Source: a bacterium
Lineage (GTDB): Bacteria; Zhuqueibacterota; QNDG01; JAGLOF01
Reading direction: 5' to 3'
NCBI GenBank assembly: GCA_016934955.1
Contig: JAFGRY010000004.1
Location: forward strand, 124,001 to 188,000
Length of the DNA: 64,000 nucleotides
Positions within the stretch are counted from its first letter, which is position 1, and the number at the start of each line of letters is the position of its first letter. Made by a program: the position numbers and the translations under genes. Shown here one piece after another: positions 52,580 through 61,724 of this stretch. Under the pieces are notes generated by a model. It was not told the DNA's origin. It did not search any database and saw nothing but the letters and a program-made list of their open reading frames with translations.

Positions 52580-54718
52580 ATGATGGTTAAAACACACAAG
52601 AGATTGCGTATTGCCGTTCTCGCAATCCTCACTCTGGGATTCGGATTATGGCTCTATACCCTGATCCCGATCCCTTTTGGAGCGTTGTTTACGGCAGTGC
52701 AGGTGCTGTTTATTATTTCCTGTTCACTGTTGCTGCTGAGCACCGCAGTGCAGCTGTTCCGCAACGGCAGGCCGCTTATAAAAGCGGCAAGTGCGTTGCC
52801 TGTCCTGCTTGGTATTGGACTGTTTGTTGGGGCGGTAATCGTGAATACCGGGTACAGAATGATCTATTTTCGAGGAATCCCTCCCAATCCCGGTACTGAA
52901 GAATGGCGAGAAGATCTGTACTCCCTGGCCGCTCAGCTGCAGGAGCGGCATGCTGATCTGAACGCGCTCATTTCTCCGGTTCAGATGCAGGCGGCGGTGA
53001 AGCAGATCGAAAAGAAACTACCGCAACTGAATGATGGTGAAGCGGTCATGGCCCTCTTCAGCATCGCCGCTTTGCCGAACGACTGTCATACATTTCCCTT
53101 CATCATGATGCCCGCCTATAAGCTGCACAGTTTTCCCTTCCGTGTTTTCGTCTTCCCGGACGGGGTGCATATTGTAGATGCCGGGCGTGAGTACCGGCAT
53201 CTCATTGGCGCCCGGGTTGTCAGCATCAGCGGCAGGTCCATGGAAAATATCTACGACACCTGTCCGCTGCTGCTGGCGGCCGAAAACGAATCCAGCTACA
53301 AGGAACGCTTTACCTATATGGTAATGATGCCCGAGTGGCTGCAGTATCACGGCATCATCGATGATGTTCACAAAGCGGTATTCACCCTGGAGAGAGTGGA
53401 TGGCACGGAAACGGAAATTACCATTCCGTCCCTGCAGCACTACGCTCATTTCCTCTGGTCCGGTGTATTTCCGGTGGAGAATGATGCCCCTCCGGTATTC
53501 GCTTCCTGCCGCAAAGATTATTACAGATATACGCTTTCCGACGACAGCACACTGTATATTCAATTCAATCAATGTGAAGATCAGCCTGGACGGGAGACGA
53601 TGGCACTGTTTACCGCGAATATGAAAAATGCGGTCAGCGGATTGCCGCTTGCCCGCTGTGTTGTGGACATCCGCAGCAACGACGGGGGCAATCCCGTCTG
53701 GCGGGATCTTGTGGATTTTCTCCGGGATGATCCCCGGTTCAGCAAGCCCGGTGCAATCAGGGTGCTCATCGGCCGCAGAACATTTTCGTCGGCGGTGATG
53801 TTCGCAACCCAGCTGCAGCTGCAGACTCCCGCTTTATTCTTCGGGGAGCCGACAGGCCAGGGGCCGATATTCTACGGCGGTCCGCGGTTTATCGAACTTC
53901 CCAATTCGGGTCTGCCCTTCGCCGTGGCGGGGCATCATACCGTCGCGGGCATGCCCTTCGATAACCGAAGCGCCATAATGCCCGATGTGCCGGTTGCCTA
54001 CACGATAGATGATTTTCTCGAGGGAAAAGATCCGGTCATGCAAGCGGCCCTGGAATACCGGGCTCAAGAGAGCGGGAAACGGGCGGTGCCGCCGCTGCTC
54101 AGGCAGCAGTATACAGGGCGATACCTCTTCAGTCCTGTCGAGGTGCTGGAGGTGTCCGTCTTCGAAAACGAGCTGATGGTGACCGCCGGTGATTTTATTC
54201 CTGAAAGCTATTTCAGATTTCGCTCCATCCTGTATCCCCTGGCGGAGCGGGGAGCGTTCAGCACCGATATTCCCGGTGTGACACTCCGGTTCACCGGCAA
54301 CGGCGGAAGCACCGATGCGGTCGTCCTGAACTGGATGGGGGAGCAGATCCTGCTGCAGCGGGCGGCGGAAGGATTTAAGCCGGCAACGGAATTGTTCGCC
54401 CTGGGAGACGTCAGGTCCGCATGTGATGCCATCAGGGAGGATCCCGGTTTTTATACCAAGCATCTCGGCAACGTGGAGACCATGCTGAACAGGCTGGGCT
54501 ATGATCTGCTGAAGAAGGAAGAAATCCGGGACGCCCTGGATGTATTCCAGCTCAATGTCGATCTCCACCCCGATTCCTGGAATGTGTATGACAGCTACGC
54601 GGAGGGGCTCCTTCGATCAGGCGACAGGGGTGGCGCGATCGCGAACTACCGGAAGTCTCTGGAGCTCAATCCCGAAAGTGCCAGCGGAAAGCGGGCACTT
54701 GCTGAACTCGACCAGTAA
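52580..54718 (+). CDS. S41-like peptidase with membrane anchor and TPR tail
   Basis: A 712-residue protein starting at 52580. Three hydrophobic helices (about 10-95) anchor it. The S41-type core follows, with VVDIRSNDGGNPVWRDLVDF and the catalytic-serine region RTFSSAVMFATQLQ (Ser403/Ser404), then GEPTGQGPIFYGG. After it come a beta domain (about 500-610) and a C-terminal TPR pair (ALDVFQLNVDLHPDSWNVYDSYAEGLLRSGD). The Lys of the S41 Ser-Lys dyad is not obvious, so activity is uncertain. The next gene encodes a second S41 peptidase 20 bp downstream. Confidence 0.8.
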   Translation: MMVKTHKRLRIAVLAILTLGFGLWLYTLIPIPFGALFTAVQVLFIISCSLLLLSTAVQLFRNGRPLIKAASALPVLLGIGLFVGAVIVNTGYRMIYFRGIPPNPGTEEWREDLYSLAAQLQERHADLNALISPVQMQAAVKQIEKKLPQLNDGEAVMALFSIAALPNDCHTFPFIMMPAYKLHSFPFRVFVFPDGVHIVDAGREYRHLIGARVVSISGRSMENIYDTCPLLLAAENESSYKERFTYMVMMPEWLQYHGIIDDVHKAVFTLERVDGTETEITIPSLQHYAHFLWSGVFPVENDAPPVFASCRKDYYRYTLSDDSTLYIQFNQCEDQPGRETMALFTANMKNAVSGLPLARCVVDIRSNDGGNPVWRDLVDFLRDDPRFSKPGAIRVLIGRRTFSSAVMFATQLQLQTPALFFGEPTGQGPIFYGGPRFIELPNSGLPFAVAGHHTVAGMPFDNRSAIMPDVPVAYTIDDFLEGKDPVMQAALEYRAQESGKRAVPPLLRQQYTGRYLFSPVEVLEVSVFENELMVTAGDFIPESYFRFRSILYPLAERGAFSTDIPGVTLRFTGNGGSTDAVVLNWMGEQILLQRAAEGFKPATELFALGDVRSACDAIREDPGFYTKHLGNVETMLNRLGYDLLKKEEIRDALDVFQLNVDLHPDSWNVYDSYAEGLLRSGDRGGAIANYRKSLELNPESASGKRALAELDQ

Positions 54719-54738
54719 TCACATGGGAGAACCTGCTG

Positions 54739-56103
54739 ATGAGAACGCGCTTTTTCCTGTTTCTGCTTGCTCTGATTACAGGAGCATCTGTAACGGCTCA
54801 GCCGCTGGTCAAGCCCGAAAAAAGTGAATGGACCGGCAGCGCCGAGCAAAAAATCTGGGGGCTCATGACCGTCTGGGCACAGACCAAATTCTGCTTTCCC
54901 CACGTGGAACGGCTTCAGAAAATGAATTGGGATTCGACTGCCCGCTCATTCATCCCGAGAGTGCTCGCAGCCGACAGCAAGGAGGCCTACTACAGGACAC
55001 TGATGGAACTTGCCGCTCTTCTGAACGATTCCCACACGGAAGTAACGCCTCCCTGGGGACGGTTCACACCCGGATATGATTATCCGCCAATCGAAGTGTA
55101 TGTAGAGCACGGCAGGTTCTATATTCTCCGGACCGGTGATACAGAGGAGATCAGGGAGCAGGGAGTCGTCCCCGGCATGGAGATCATCACGGCGGGAGAT
55201 GGAATTCCGATAGAGACCTATTTCCGGAATCAGGTTCTGCGGTACTACAGCCGGGGATCCGGGAGAACGGACCACACCCTGCTTCTCTTCTACCTGTTTT
55301 ACGGTCCGGGGGGAGAGCCGGTGACCATGAGTGTCCGGGCCGCGGACGGCACCACCCGCACGGTGACACTGACAAGGAATTCGAACATCGGCCAGGGTCC
55401 GCCTTTCATGCCGGTCTTCGTCCGCTATTCATTCATGGACACGATCGAGAGCAGCTTGCTGCCCGGGAACATCCTCTATATCAATCTGCCGAATTTCCAG
55501 GCCGAGAATACCGGGGTGCGGGATGATTTCCTCGCCTTGATGGACGCTACGGATTTTTCTTCACTGAAAGGGATGATCATCGACCTCCGCTGGAACCTGG
55601 GCGGTTCGCATGCGATCATGCATCCCATCGTCAGCTGTCTTATCGATACGGCGGTCAGCACTCCGGCGGATCACTATTTCCGGTTCGCACCGGTCTGGAT
55701 AAACTGGGACAAGACCCGAGCCCTCACCTGGGATCAGCAGACCGGGCGCGTTCAACCGCGTCCGGGCAGCCGCTACAGCGGTCCGCTGGTGCTGTTGACC
55801 GGGCCGTACACGCACAGTTCCGGTGAGGACATTGTAATCGAGCTTAAACAGCGCGGGCGCTGTCTCACTGTCGGGGAAGCGACCGCGGGAGGCGCCGGCG
55901 GGCGCCTGGCCTTTCCGCTGCCCGGGGGCGGAGAATTCGCGGTGAGCACGTTCAGGGCGACGTTCCCCGACGGCAGCGAATATATGGGAAGCGGTATCAC
56001 CCCCGATATCTCCGTTCGTCCCGACCGTGAAGACATAATCGCAGGTCGTGACCCTGTTCTGGATAGAGCGGTAGAAACCATCATACAGTGGCAAGAACAC
56101 TAA
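54739..56103 (+). CDS. Secreted S41 peptidase
   Basis: A 454-residue exported protease with a signal peptide ending SVTAQ. An N-terminal helical domain contains DSKEAYYRTLMELAALLNDSHTEV. A PDZ-like domain (about 115-215) precedes the S41 core: GMIIDLRWNLGGS, then GPYTHSSGEDIVIELKQ with Ser361, and GEATAGGAGG. The layout is that of tricorn-like or C-terminal processing proteases. It would cleave peptides outside the cytoplasm. An ORF spacing of 39 bp to the next gene suggests one transcript. Confidence 0.9.
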   Translation: MRTRFFLFLLALITGASVTAQPLVKPEKSEWTGSAEQKIWGLMTVWAQTKFCFPHVERLQKMNWDSTARSFIPRVLAADSKEAYYRTLMELAALLNDSHTEVTPPWGRFTPGYDYPPIEVYVEHGRFYILRTGDTEEIREQGVVPGMEIITAGDGIPIETYFRNQVLRYYSRGSGRTDHTLLLFYLFYGPGGEPVTMSVRAADGTTRTVTLTRNSNIGQGPPFMPVFVRYSFMDTIESSLLPGNILYINLPNFQAENTGVRDDFLALMDATDFSSLKGMIIDLRWNLGGSHAIMHPIVSCLIDTAVSTPADHYFRFAPVWINWDKTRALTWDQQTGRVQPRPGSRYSGPLVLLTGPYTHSSGEDIVIELKQRGRCLTVGEATAGGAGGRLAFPLPGGGEFAVSTFRATFPDGSEYMGSGITPDISVRPDREDIIAGRDPVLDRAVETIIQWQEH

Positions 56104-56142
56104 CCGCGCGCCGGCATTTCCCGGCCCGCAAGGAGAACGATC

Positions 56143-56742
56143 ATGAAAAAAATCTTTATCGCGGCCCTCATCGGTACCGCTGCAGCCGTTTCACTCGTCG
56201 CTGAAAGCCGATCCGCTGAACCTCAGAATCGGAAAGCGAAACCCGCACTTCTCGTCATCGATGTACAGAATTGCTACCTGAATACCATTATGTCTCCGGA
56301 AGACACAACGCTGGCCCTGCCGCGTATCGCCTGGGCCGTGAAGCTGTTCCGCAGTGCCGGTTTGCCGGTGATTCGTATATACCATGATGATGTCGGTCAG
56401 GCCCCCGAGCCCGGAGATGCTGATTTTGAATTTCCCTCCCATCTTGGAGTACTGGAAAGCGATCCTAAAATTGTCAAACATTACGGGGATGCCTTCTATG
56501 AGACCGACCTTGCGAAGATCCTCAAGGACCATGGATGCAATACGGTATTCCTCTGCGGTTTGAGCGCCACCGGCTGTGTGCTGGCCACTCATTTCGGCAC
56601 CTATGAGAACCATTTCAATTCCTTTATGATCGAGGATGCGCTCATCAGTCCCAATGCGGAATGGACGAACAATATCGAGAAGATGTTCAAGACCATCAAC
56701 CTGTCGGCACTGAAATTCGTTATTGAAAATATATGCGACTGA
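56143..56742 (+). CDS. Exported isochorismatase-family cysteine hydrolase
   Basis: A 199-residue protein with a signal peptide ending about residue 20 (SLVAES). The Asp-Lys-Cys triad of the family is present: D40 in LLVIDVQN, K112 in DPKIVKHYGDAFYET, and C145 in LCGLSATGCVLATHFG. Cytoplasmic relatives hydrolyse nicotinamide, isochorismate or N-carbamoyl amides; export of this fold is unusual. GGAG precedes the ATG. It overlaps the esterase gene by 10 bp. Confidence 0.88.
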   Translation: MKKIFIAALIGTAAAVSLVAESRSAEPQNRKAKPALLVIDVQNCYLNTIMSPEDTTLALPRIAWAVKLFRSAGLPVIRIYHDDVGQAPEPGDADFEFPSHLGVLESDPKIVKHYGDAFYETDLAKILKDHGCNTVFLCGLSATGCVLATHFGTYENHFNSFMIEDALISPNAEWTNNIEKMFKTINLSALKFVIENICD

Positions 56743-58292
56743 ATGTACTACATCTCATATTCTGGCTCTACATATTTGCCGGAACAGCTGCCCGCCGTCC
56801 CCTGTATGCCCAGGTGAGTAACGATCCGTTCACCATCGGGCACACCGATACCCTGTACTCTCAAAGGATCGGGGAGGAGCGACCGGTATTTTTCTCTCTC
56901 CCTGTTGACTATAATCAGTCCGGGCGTTCCTATCCGGTCCTTATCATACTTGACGGCGGGCAGCTGCTGTTCCGGCGTGCTGCCGGGCTGGTGAATTATC
57001 TCAGTGCCTGGTCTGATCCCCGCATTCCTGAAATGATTGTCGCCGGTGTTCCCAACACGAACCGGGCGCGGGACATGAATGTGTTTCCGCTGGAACAGCT
57101 CCCCGGGAGCGGTGATCCCGAGCCCTTCCGACATTTTATTACAGAGGAACTGATACCGTATATTGAAACTAAATATCGCACCAGCGGATGCTGTATTCTC
57201 TACGGCGGATCCGCGGCAGGTCAGTTCGCACTGTATACTCTTATGAAGACGCCCGCTTCGCTGGATGCCTGCATCGCGGCCAGCCCGGGTGTGTCGATGG
57301 GGCGGGGCCGTCTTCTCCAATGGATGAGGGATTTTCTTCAGACACCCGAAGCAGCGGGAAAGCGGGTTTTTGTGCCGTATTTTGAAAAGGACCAGGCTGT
57401 TGTCACCGATTCCATGAGCATTTTCGAAGAGATATTGAGCATGCATGCGCCTGCAGGTTTTCTCTGGAAAACCTTCTTATACCCGGGAAAGGCGCATGTT
57501 CCTCTGACCGGGCTCCTGGAAGGGCTTCTCTGGCTTTTCCAGGACTGGAAAGAACTGCCTCCACCCGCCATCATTCCGGCCAGGGGCGAGTTTGCCGCGG
57601 GAACGTCGCTTTCCATACAGGTAACCGGGGCGGCCGGTTCACATGTGTACCGCCTGGGTGACCGGCCGGAAAAGAACGGCTTTCATCCTGTCATGGGCCC
57701 CCTGCATATAGATACAGAAACAGTCCTTCATGCGAAGTCGGTGAGACCCGGCCTGGATGATTCATATTCTGCCAGAGCGGAATACAGAAGAAGCGAGCCC
57801 TGGCGCTCTCTCAGGAATCCAGCAGCGCTGCGTCCGGGATTATGCTGTTCCTATTATGAGCGGCAGTGGTTCGCGCTTCCCGATTCCTTTTCGATCACTC
57901 CGGTAAAGCAGCATGTTGTCGCAACGGTTGACTGCACCCTCCGCGAACGGGAACAGGGCTTTCTGCTGGAGTTCAGCGGTTTTCTGAGAATCCCGACCAC
58001 CGGTAATTATATCTTTTTCCTCAAAGCCGGCTCCCGGTCCAGAATGCATCTTGACGGCAGGGAGATTCTTTCGGTCAGCGGCCAGGCGGCAAATCAGACG
58101 CTGGGGTGCGACAGCGAGGAGGACAGTTACGCGCTGCCCCTGGAAAAAGGAATACACCGGGTAGTAATCCAGTATACAAATCCCTGGAATCAGGACAATA
58201 TCCTCGAACTCTCCTGGGAAGGACCCGGATTCGCCCGGCGCGCATTCGGTCCGGCCGATCTTTTTCATAATGCGGCAAAGAAACCAAGGTGA
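56733..58292 (+). CDS. Secreted esterase with PA14-like C-terminal domain
   Basis: A 519-residue exported protein. The alpha/beta-hydrolase core of the enterochelin-esterase (Esterase D) type (about 35-270) has RSYPVLIILDGGQ, the elbow ILYGGSAAGQFALY (Ser160), and a late YPGKAHVPL with the likely catalytic His. A beta-sandwich linker follows. The last about 140 residues (LCCSYYERQWFALPDSF, GFLRIPTTGNYIFFLKAGSRSRMHLDG, LELSWEGPG) form a PA14-like carbohydrate-binding domain. It probably de-esterifies a polysaccharide or glycoside. The start codon lies within the end of the preceding gene. Confidence 0.88.
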   Translation: MRLNVLHLIFWLYIFAGTAARRPLYAQVSNDPFTIGHTDTLYSQRIGEERPVFFSLPVDYNQSGRSYPVLIILDGGQLLFRRAAGLVNYLSAWSDPRIPEMIVAGVPNTNRARDMNVFPLEQLPGSGDPEPFRHFITEELIPYIETKYRTSGCCILYGGSAAGQFALYTLMKTPASLDACIAASPGVSMGRGRLLQWMRDFLQTPEAAGKRVFVPYFEKDQAVVTDSMSIFEEILSMHAPAGFLWKTFLYPGKAHVPLTGLLEGLLWLFQDWKELPPPAIIPARGEFAAGTSLSIQVTGAAGSHVYRLGDRPEKNGFHPVMGPLHIDTETVLHAKSVRPGLDDSYSARAEYRRSEPWRSLRNPAALRPGLCCSYYERQWFALPDSFSITPVKQHVVATVDCTLREREQGFLLEFSGFLRIPTTGNYIFFLKAGSRSRMHLDGREILSVSGQAANQTLGCDSEEDSYALPLEKGIHRVVIQYTNPWNQDNILELSWEGPGFARRAFGPADLFHNAAKKPR

Positions 58293-58297
58293 CGAAG

Positions 58298-58456
58298 ATG
58301 TGAATTACAGCGGTTTTCTCAGTTGTTCTGTTACTTGTTACATTCTGTGGCAAAGAACCATCCCTGATACTGCGCAATGAAAACGAGACAGCACCGAGCA
58401 TTCATGAAGCGACCGCTCTTTATCAGCAGGGGAAATATAGTGAAACAGTCTCCTGA
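58298..58456 (+). pseudogene. Remnant of a TPR lipoprotein gene
   Basis: An ATG at 58298 with an AAGGTGA ribosome site is followed at once by TGA (58301-58303). The same frame then stays open for 50 codons to a TGA at 58454. The translation from 58304 is a lipoprotein signal (ITAVFSVVLLLVTFCGKEPS) and ends HEATALYQQGKYSETVS, the start of a TPR. It is best read as a broken lipoprotein gene with a nonsense second codon and a lost 3-prime end. Initiation at the ATT codon is possible but would still give a short product. Confidence 0.6.
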
Positions 58457-58482
58457 AACAGAAACAAATGAAAGGTAATACC

Positions 58483-59994
58483 ATGAATGATCTCAGCAGG
58501 AATCCTCTCGTCTGTACCTCTGGGAACCATGTACTTCGAATGCTTGTCGTAATCATGCTTTTTGCTCTTATGCAACCCTCGCTATGGGCGGCAGATCGTA
58601 TTGACACCGAACCGGTGGTAACCGCTTTCATGCACGTCAATATCGTCCCCATGACCCGGGAAACGGTTCTTGAAAATTATACGGTCCTGGTCAGGGCCGG
58701 ACGAATTTTGGAAGTAGGGCCCGCTGACCGGGTCGCGGTGCCTGAAGGAGCACGGATGATCGATGGAACGGACAAATACCTGCTGCCGGGCCTGGCCGAT
58801 ATGCATATGCATACCTATGCCAGCTGGGAGGAAGAGTATCCCGTATCACCGTTTCTGCTGTTCGTTGCCAATGGTGTGACCACGATCCGGTCTCTGGGGC
58901 ACAATGATGAGCGGTCACTTGACTATACGCTGGCCGCAAGAGATGAGATAGAGCGAGGTGACCGGATCGGCCCGGCACTGTATACCTGCGGCTGGATGAC
59001 CGGAGTTTCGACAAACTGGGACAAAGATCCTGTGCCGTACCTGCTCGCGAACCGGGAATCAGGCTGTGACTGTGAAAAACTGTACAGTTTTCTATCTCTG
59101 GCTGACTATCATAAAGTGGTGTCTTTTGCCCACACTCTCGGTCTCTATGTTATGGGGCATATACCCTACGATGTCGGACTTGAAGGCGTTGCGGCGTATC
59201 CTATGGATGAGATCGCCCATATAGAGGAACTGGACTGGGAACTGTGGGATGTCGACCGCTCTGTAGAACGGTCTCCCCGGGAATGGACGGGATACCTGTT
59301 TGTAGACAGGATGGTCAAAGTGCCCCGCTCTTTTGATTTTGATATGGAACGCTTTGTCGGGGCGAAAGAGCAGCAGATCGTCCGCATGGTCAAGCGGGTC
59401 AAGGAATCCGGATGCGCGGTATCCACCACTGTGATAATCGGGAAACTGATCTATGAAAAGCTGATCACCCCCGAGCTGTTCCTGGCGAGGCCTGAGCTGG
59501 CCTATATGCCCCCACGCTACCTGGAGGCGTTCGCCCGGGGTAAGGAAAAGCATCAGCAGATAAAAAAGATGATTGGTGAAGGAAATGAAGCCCTGCCCCT
59601 GTTCAAATATGAGATGGAGAAAATGATCACGGCACGTCTGCACCAGGCAGGTGTTCCGCTGCTGCTCGGTACTGACACCGGATCGGGATCAATGGGAATT
59701 GTCCAGGGATTTTCCATTCACGATGAGCTGGCCATTATGGTTGAGTCCGGTCTCTCTCCATATGAGGCGCTTTGCACAGGAACGGTCAATGCATCGCGGA
59801 TGATTTCAAAAATTACCGGAAAGGATGATTTTGGGACCGTCGAAGCGGGGAAGAAGGCCGATCTCGTTCTGGTTAACGGCAACCCGCTGCAGGATGTTTC
59901 ATATATTAAGAGTAATCTTGGAGTTATGGTGAACGGCCGATGGTTCTCCAGGGAGGAGCTGGACCGGATGATCGCCTTGCCTGAGTCTGATTGA
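58483..59994 (+). CDS. Secreted amidohydrolase
   Basis: A 503-residue metal-dependent hydrolase starting at 58483 (AAAGG 7 bp upstream; an ATG 15 bp earlier has no site). The signal peptide ends PSLWAAD. The composite beta domain and TIM barrel show the first metal ligands in LPGLADMHMHTY, a later AHTLGLYVMGHIPYD and DEIAHIEE, and the last Asp in VPLLLGTDTGSGSMG. LTNASRM-like and GTVEAGKKADLVLVNGNPL are typical of the imidazolonepropionase/prolidase-like group. Substrates of exported members are often dipeptides or cyclic amides. The usual carbamylated Lys is not evident. Confidence 0.9.
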   Translation: MNDLSRNPLVCTSGNHVLRMLVVIMLFALMQPSLWAADRIDTEPVVTAFMHVNIVPMTRETVLENYTVLVRAGRILEVGPADRVAVPEGARMIDGTDKYLLPGLADMHMHTYASWEEEYPVSPFLLFVANGVTTIRSLGHNDERSLDYTLAARDEIERGDRIGPALYTCGWMTGVSTNWDKDPVPYLLANRESGCDCEKLYSFLSLADYHKVVSFAHTLGLYVMGHIPYDVGLEGVAAYPMDEIAHIEELDWELWDVDRSVERSPREWTGYLFVDRMVKVPRSFDFDMERFVGAKEQQIVRMVKRVKESGCAVSTTVIIGKLIYEKLITPELFLARPELAYMPPRYLEAFARGKEKHQQIKKMIGEGNEALPLFKYEMEKMITARLHQAGVPLLLGTDTGSGSMGIVQGFSIHDELAIMVESGLSPYEALCTGTVNASRMISKITGKDDFGTVEAGKKADLVLVNGNPLQDVSYIKSNLGVMVNGRWFSREELDRMIALPESD

Positions 59995-60060
59995 GGCAGC
60001 GGGACTCTCCCTCCGGGCTGTGCCGGCTCCCGTCATTGGTCCAGTTTATTGAGGTTAATC

Positions 60061-61608
60061 GTGCACATCAACATCCGTAACTGTATCTTTTTGTCGCTTC
60101 TGCCGCTTTCCCTCCGGCCTTCTTTTTCGGTTTGCGCGCAGACGATCCACAAGGCTGTTCTCGAGGGCGATACAGCCGCGGTCGCGAACTGTATTGTGAA
60201 GGATCCGGCCTCTCTCGAAGAGAGAGACGCCAACGGCCGCACACCGCTTCACCTCGCCTGTTTCAGGGCGGATGTGCCCATGGTCCGTTTTCTGATCGGA
60301 CATGGGGCCGATGCAGGTGCGGTGACCAACGCGGGTCTGACACCTCTTCACTGGGCGGTGCACAGCTTTGAGGATACGCTCAGAAAGGAGGGCGTCGTCG
60401 ATATCCTGGTCCGCGAGGCACCGGAGACCACTGCGGCCCGGGACGATAAGGGAATCACTCCTCTTTTCTGGGCTGCCGCTGATTCCAGAACGACCCTGGA
60501 AATACTCACGTCTCATGGGGCCGATGTGAACGCCAGGGATCATAACGGATATACGCCGCTTCATCACTGGACGAAGTGGTGGGTGAATGATCGAACACTC
60601 TGGCTCCTCGAGCATGGCGCTGACGTGAATGCCCGGGACAGCAGCGGCCGTACGCCGCTTCATGCAGCGGCCGTAACCGGGCGGCGGGAGAGAGCCGGGC
60701 TGCTGCTCACCCATGGCGCCGGAATCAACGTGAAGGATGAAGACGGCAGGACTCCCCTGGATCTGGCCGTCTGGTATCACCATCCGGGATTGGAATCATT
60801 TCTGATCGGCAAGGGGGGTGTCCACGGTGACGGCGGCTGCCCGGAAGTCACTGCCGTCCAATTCCCCGGAAGCAGCGGACAGAGTAGAAGGGCTGTTGTC
60901 TGGTACCTGGAAAATCAGGGAATAGCCGTGACCATCGAAAGCCATCTGCTCATATTCAACTATGTCGAATGGGGCATTCCTCCGGAAACGCCCTCGCTTG
61001 CAAACGGACATATTGCGCCGGCGGAACTGACCGGTTATCACACGTTCATTTTCACGACCGGCACAATCCCTGTCGACAGCGCGCTGTCCGCCTGGGCGGG
61101 AAGTGACAGCCTTGTACAGATCATCAGGCCCGCGGGACCGGGAGAGAGTGAAAACGGCATCGTTGTTGAGCCCTGCGAGTCACAGGTACGTGACGGAGTG
61201 ACGATAACCGCTATACCGGCAAGCGGCGGAGGCGTGAGCTATCTTCTTGAAGCAGAAGGGGTTTCCATCTGGTACGGCGGCAATCACGGCCTCTGGACGG
61301 AACAGACGGGATCATCCTTTCGCGAGGGGCTCGCTGCGGTTCATGATCGGGCGCCATCCCCCGATCTCTGCTTTGTCAATGTCTGCGGCGGGCGTGCGGT
61401 CAGTGAGCTGGCGATGACGGGGATCATCGAGGCGGCATCACTGCTCCGGCCCCGGCTGCTGTTCCCCGTGGGCGGCGGCGGGTCCTGGAAATTTGTCTAC
61501 GAGCATGTACGGGACCGTGCTGAACGGGCCGGTCTTCCGTGCCGGGTGATCTGTTTCCGGGACCGCGGAGACCGGTGGTCCGGGAATAAAATTGGCAACG
61601 AGTACTGA
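60061..61608 (+). CDS. Exported ankyrin-repeat protein with degenerate metallo-beta-lactamase-like domain
   Basis: A 515-residue protein starting at GTG 60061, which has GAGG 6 bp upstream; the TTG 12 bp earlier is part of that site. The signal peptide ends SVCAQ. Six ankyrin repeats (about 25-255) carry the usual GRTPLHLAC, GADAGAVTNAGLTPLHWA and GADVNARDSSGRTPLHAA motifs. The C-terminus (about 285-515) resembles a metallo-beta-lactamase fold: VTITAIPASGGGVSYLLEAEGVSIWYGGNHGLW, but HxHxDH and the GDT Asp are missing. The domain is likely non-catalytic. The pairing of the two modules is unusual. Confidence 0.78.
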   Translation: MHINIRNCIFLSLLPLSLRPSFSVCAQTIHKAVLEGDTAAVANCIVKDPASLEERDANGRTPLHLACFRADVPMVRFLIGHGADAGAVTNAGLTPLHWAVHSFEDTLRKEGVVDILVREAPETTAARDDKGITPLFWAAADSRTTLEILTSHGADVNARDHNGYTPLHHWTKWWVNDRTLWLLEHGADVNARDSSGRTPLHAAAVTGRRERAGLLLTHGAGINVKDEDGRTPLDLAVWYHHPGLESFLIGKGGVHGDGGCPEVTAVQFPGSSGQSRRAVVWYLENQGIAVTIESHLLIFNYVEWGIPPETPSLANGHIAPAELTGYHTFIFTTGTIPVDSALSAWAGSDSLVQIIRPAGPGESENGIVVEPCESQVRDGVTITAIPASGGGVSYLLEAEGVSIWYGGNHGLWTEQTGSSFREGLAAVHDRAPSPDLCFVNVCGGRAVSELAMTGIIEAASLLRPRLLFPVGGGGSWKFVYEHVRDRAERAGLPCRVICFRDRGDRWSGNKIGNEY

Positions 61609-61724
61609 TTTCGTTCGTATACAGTGGGCAGTGTTGTGACAGCGATCCCGGGGACTGTGTATCCGGATTCATGCGGATTCTGCCAGGCTGACTTTCGATT
61701 CGAACCATATGAGGCGATCTAACA

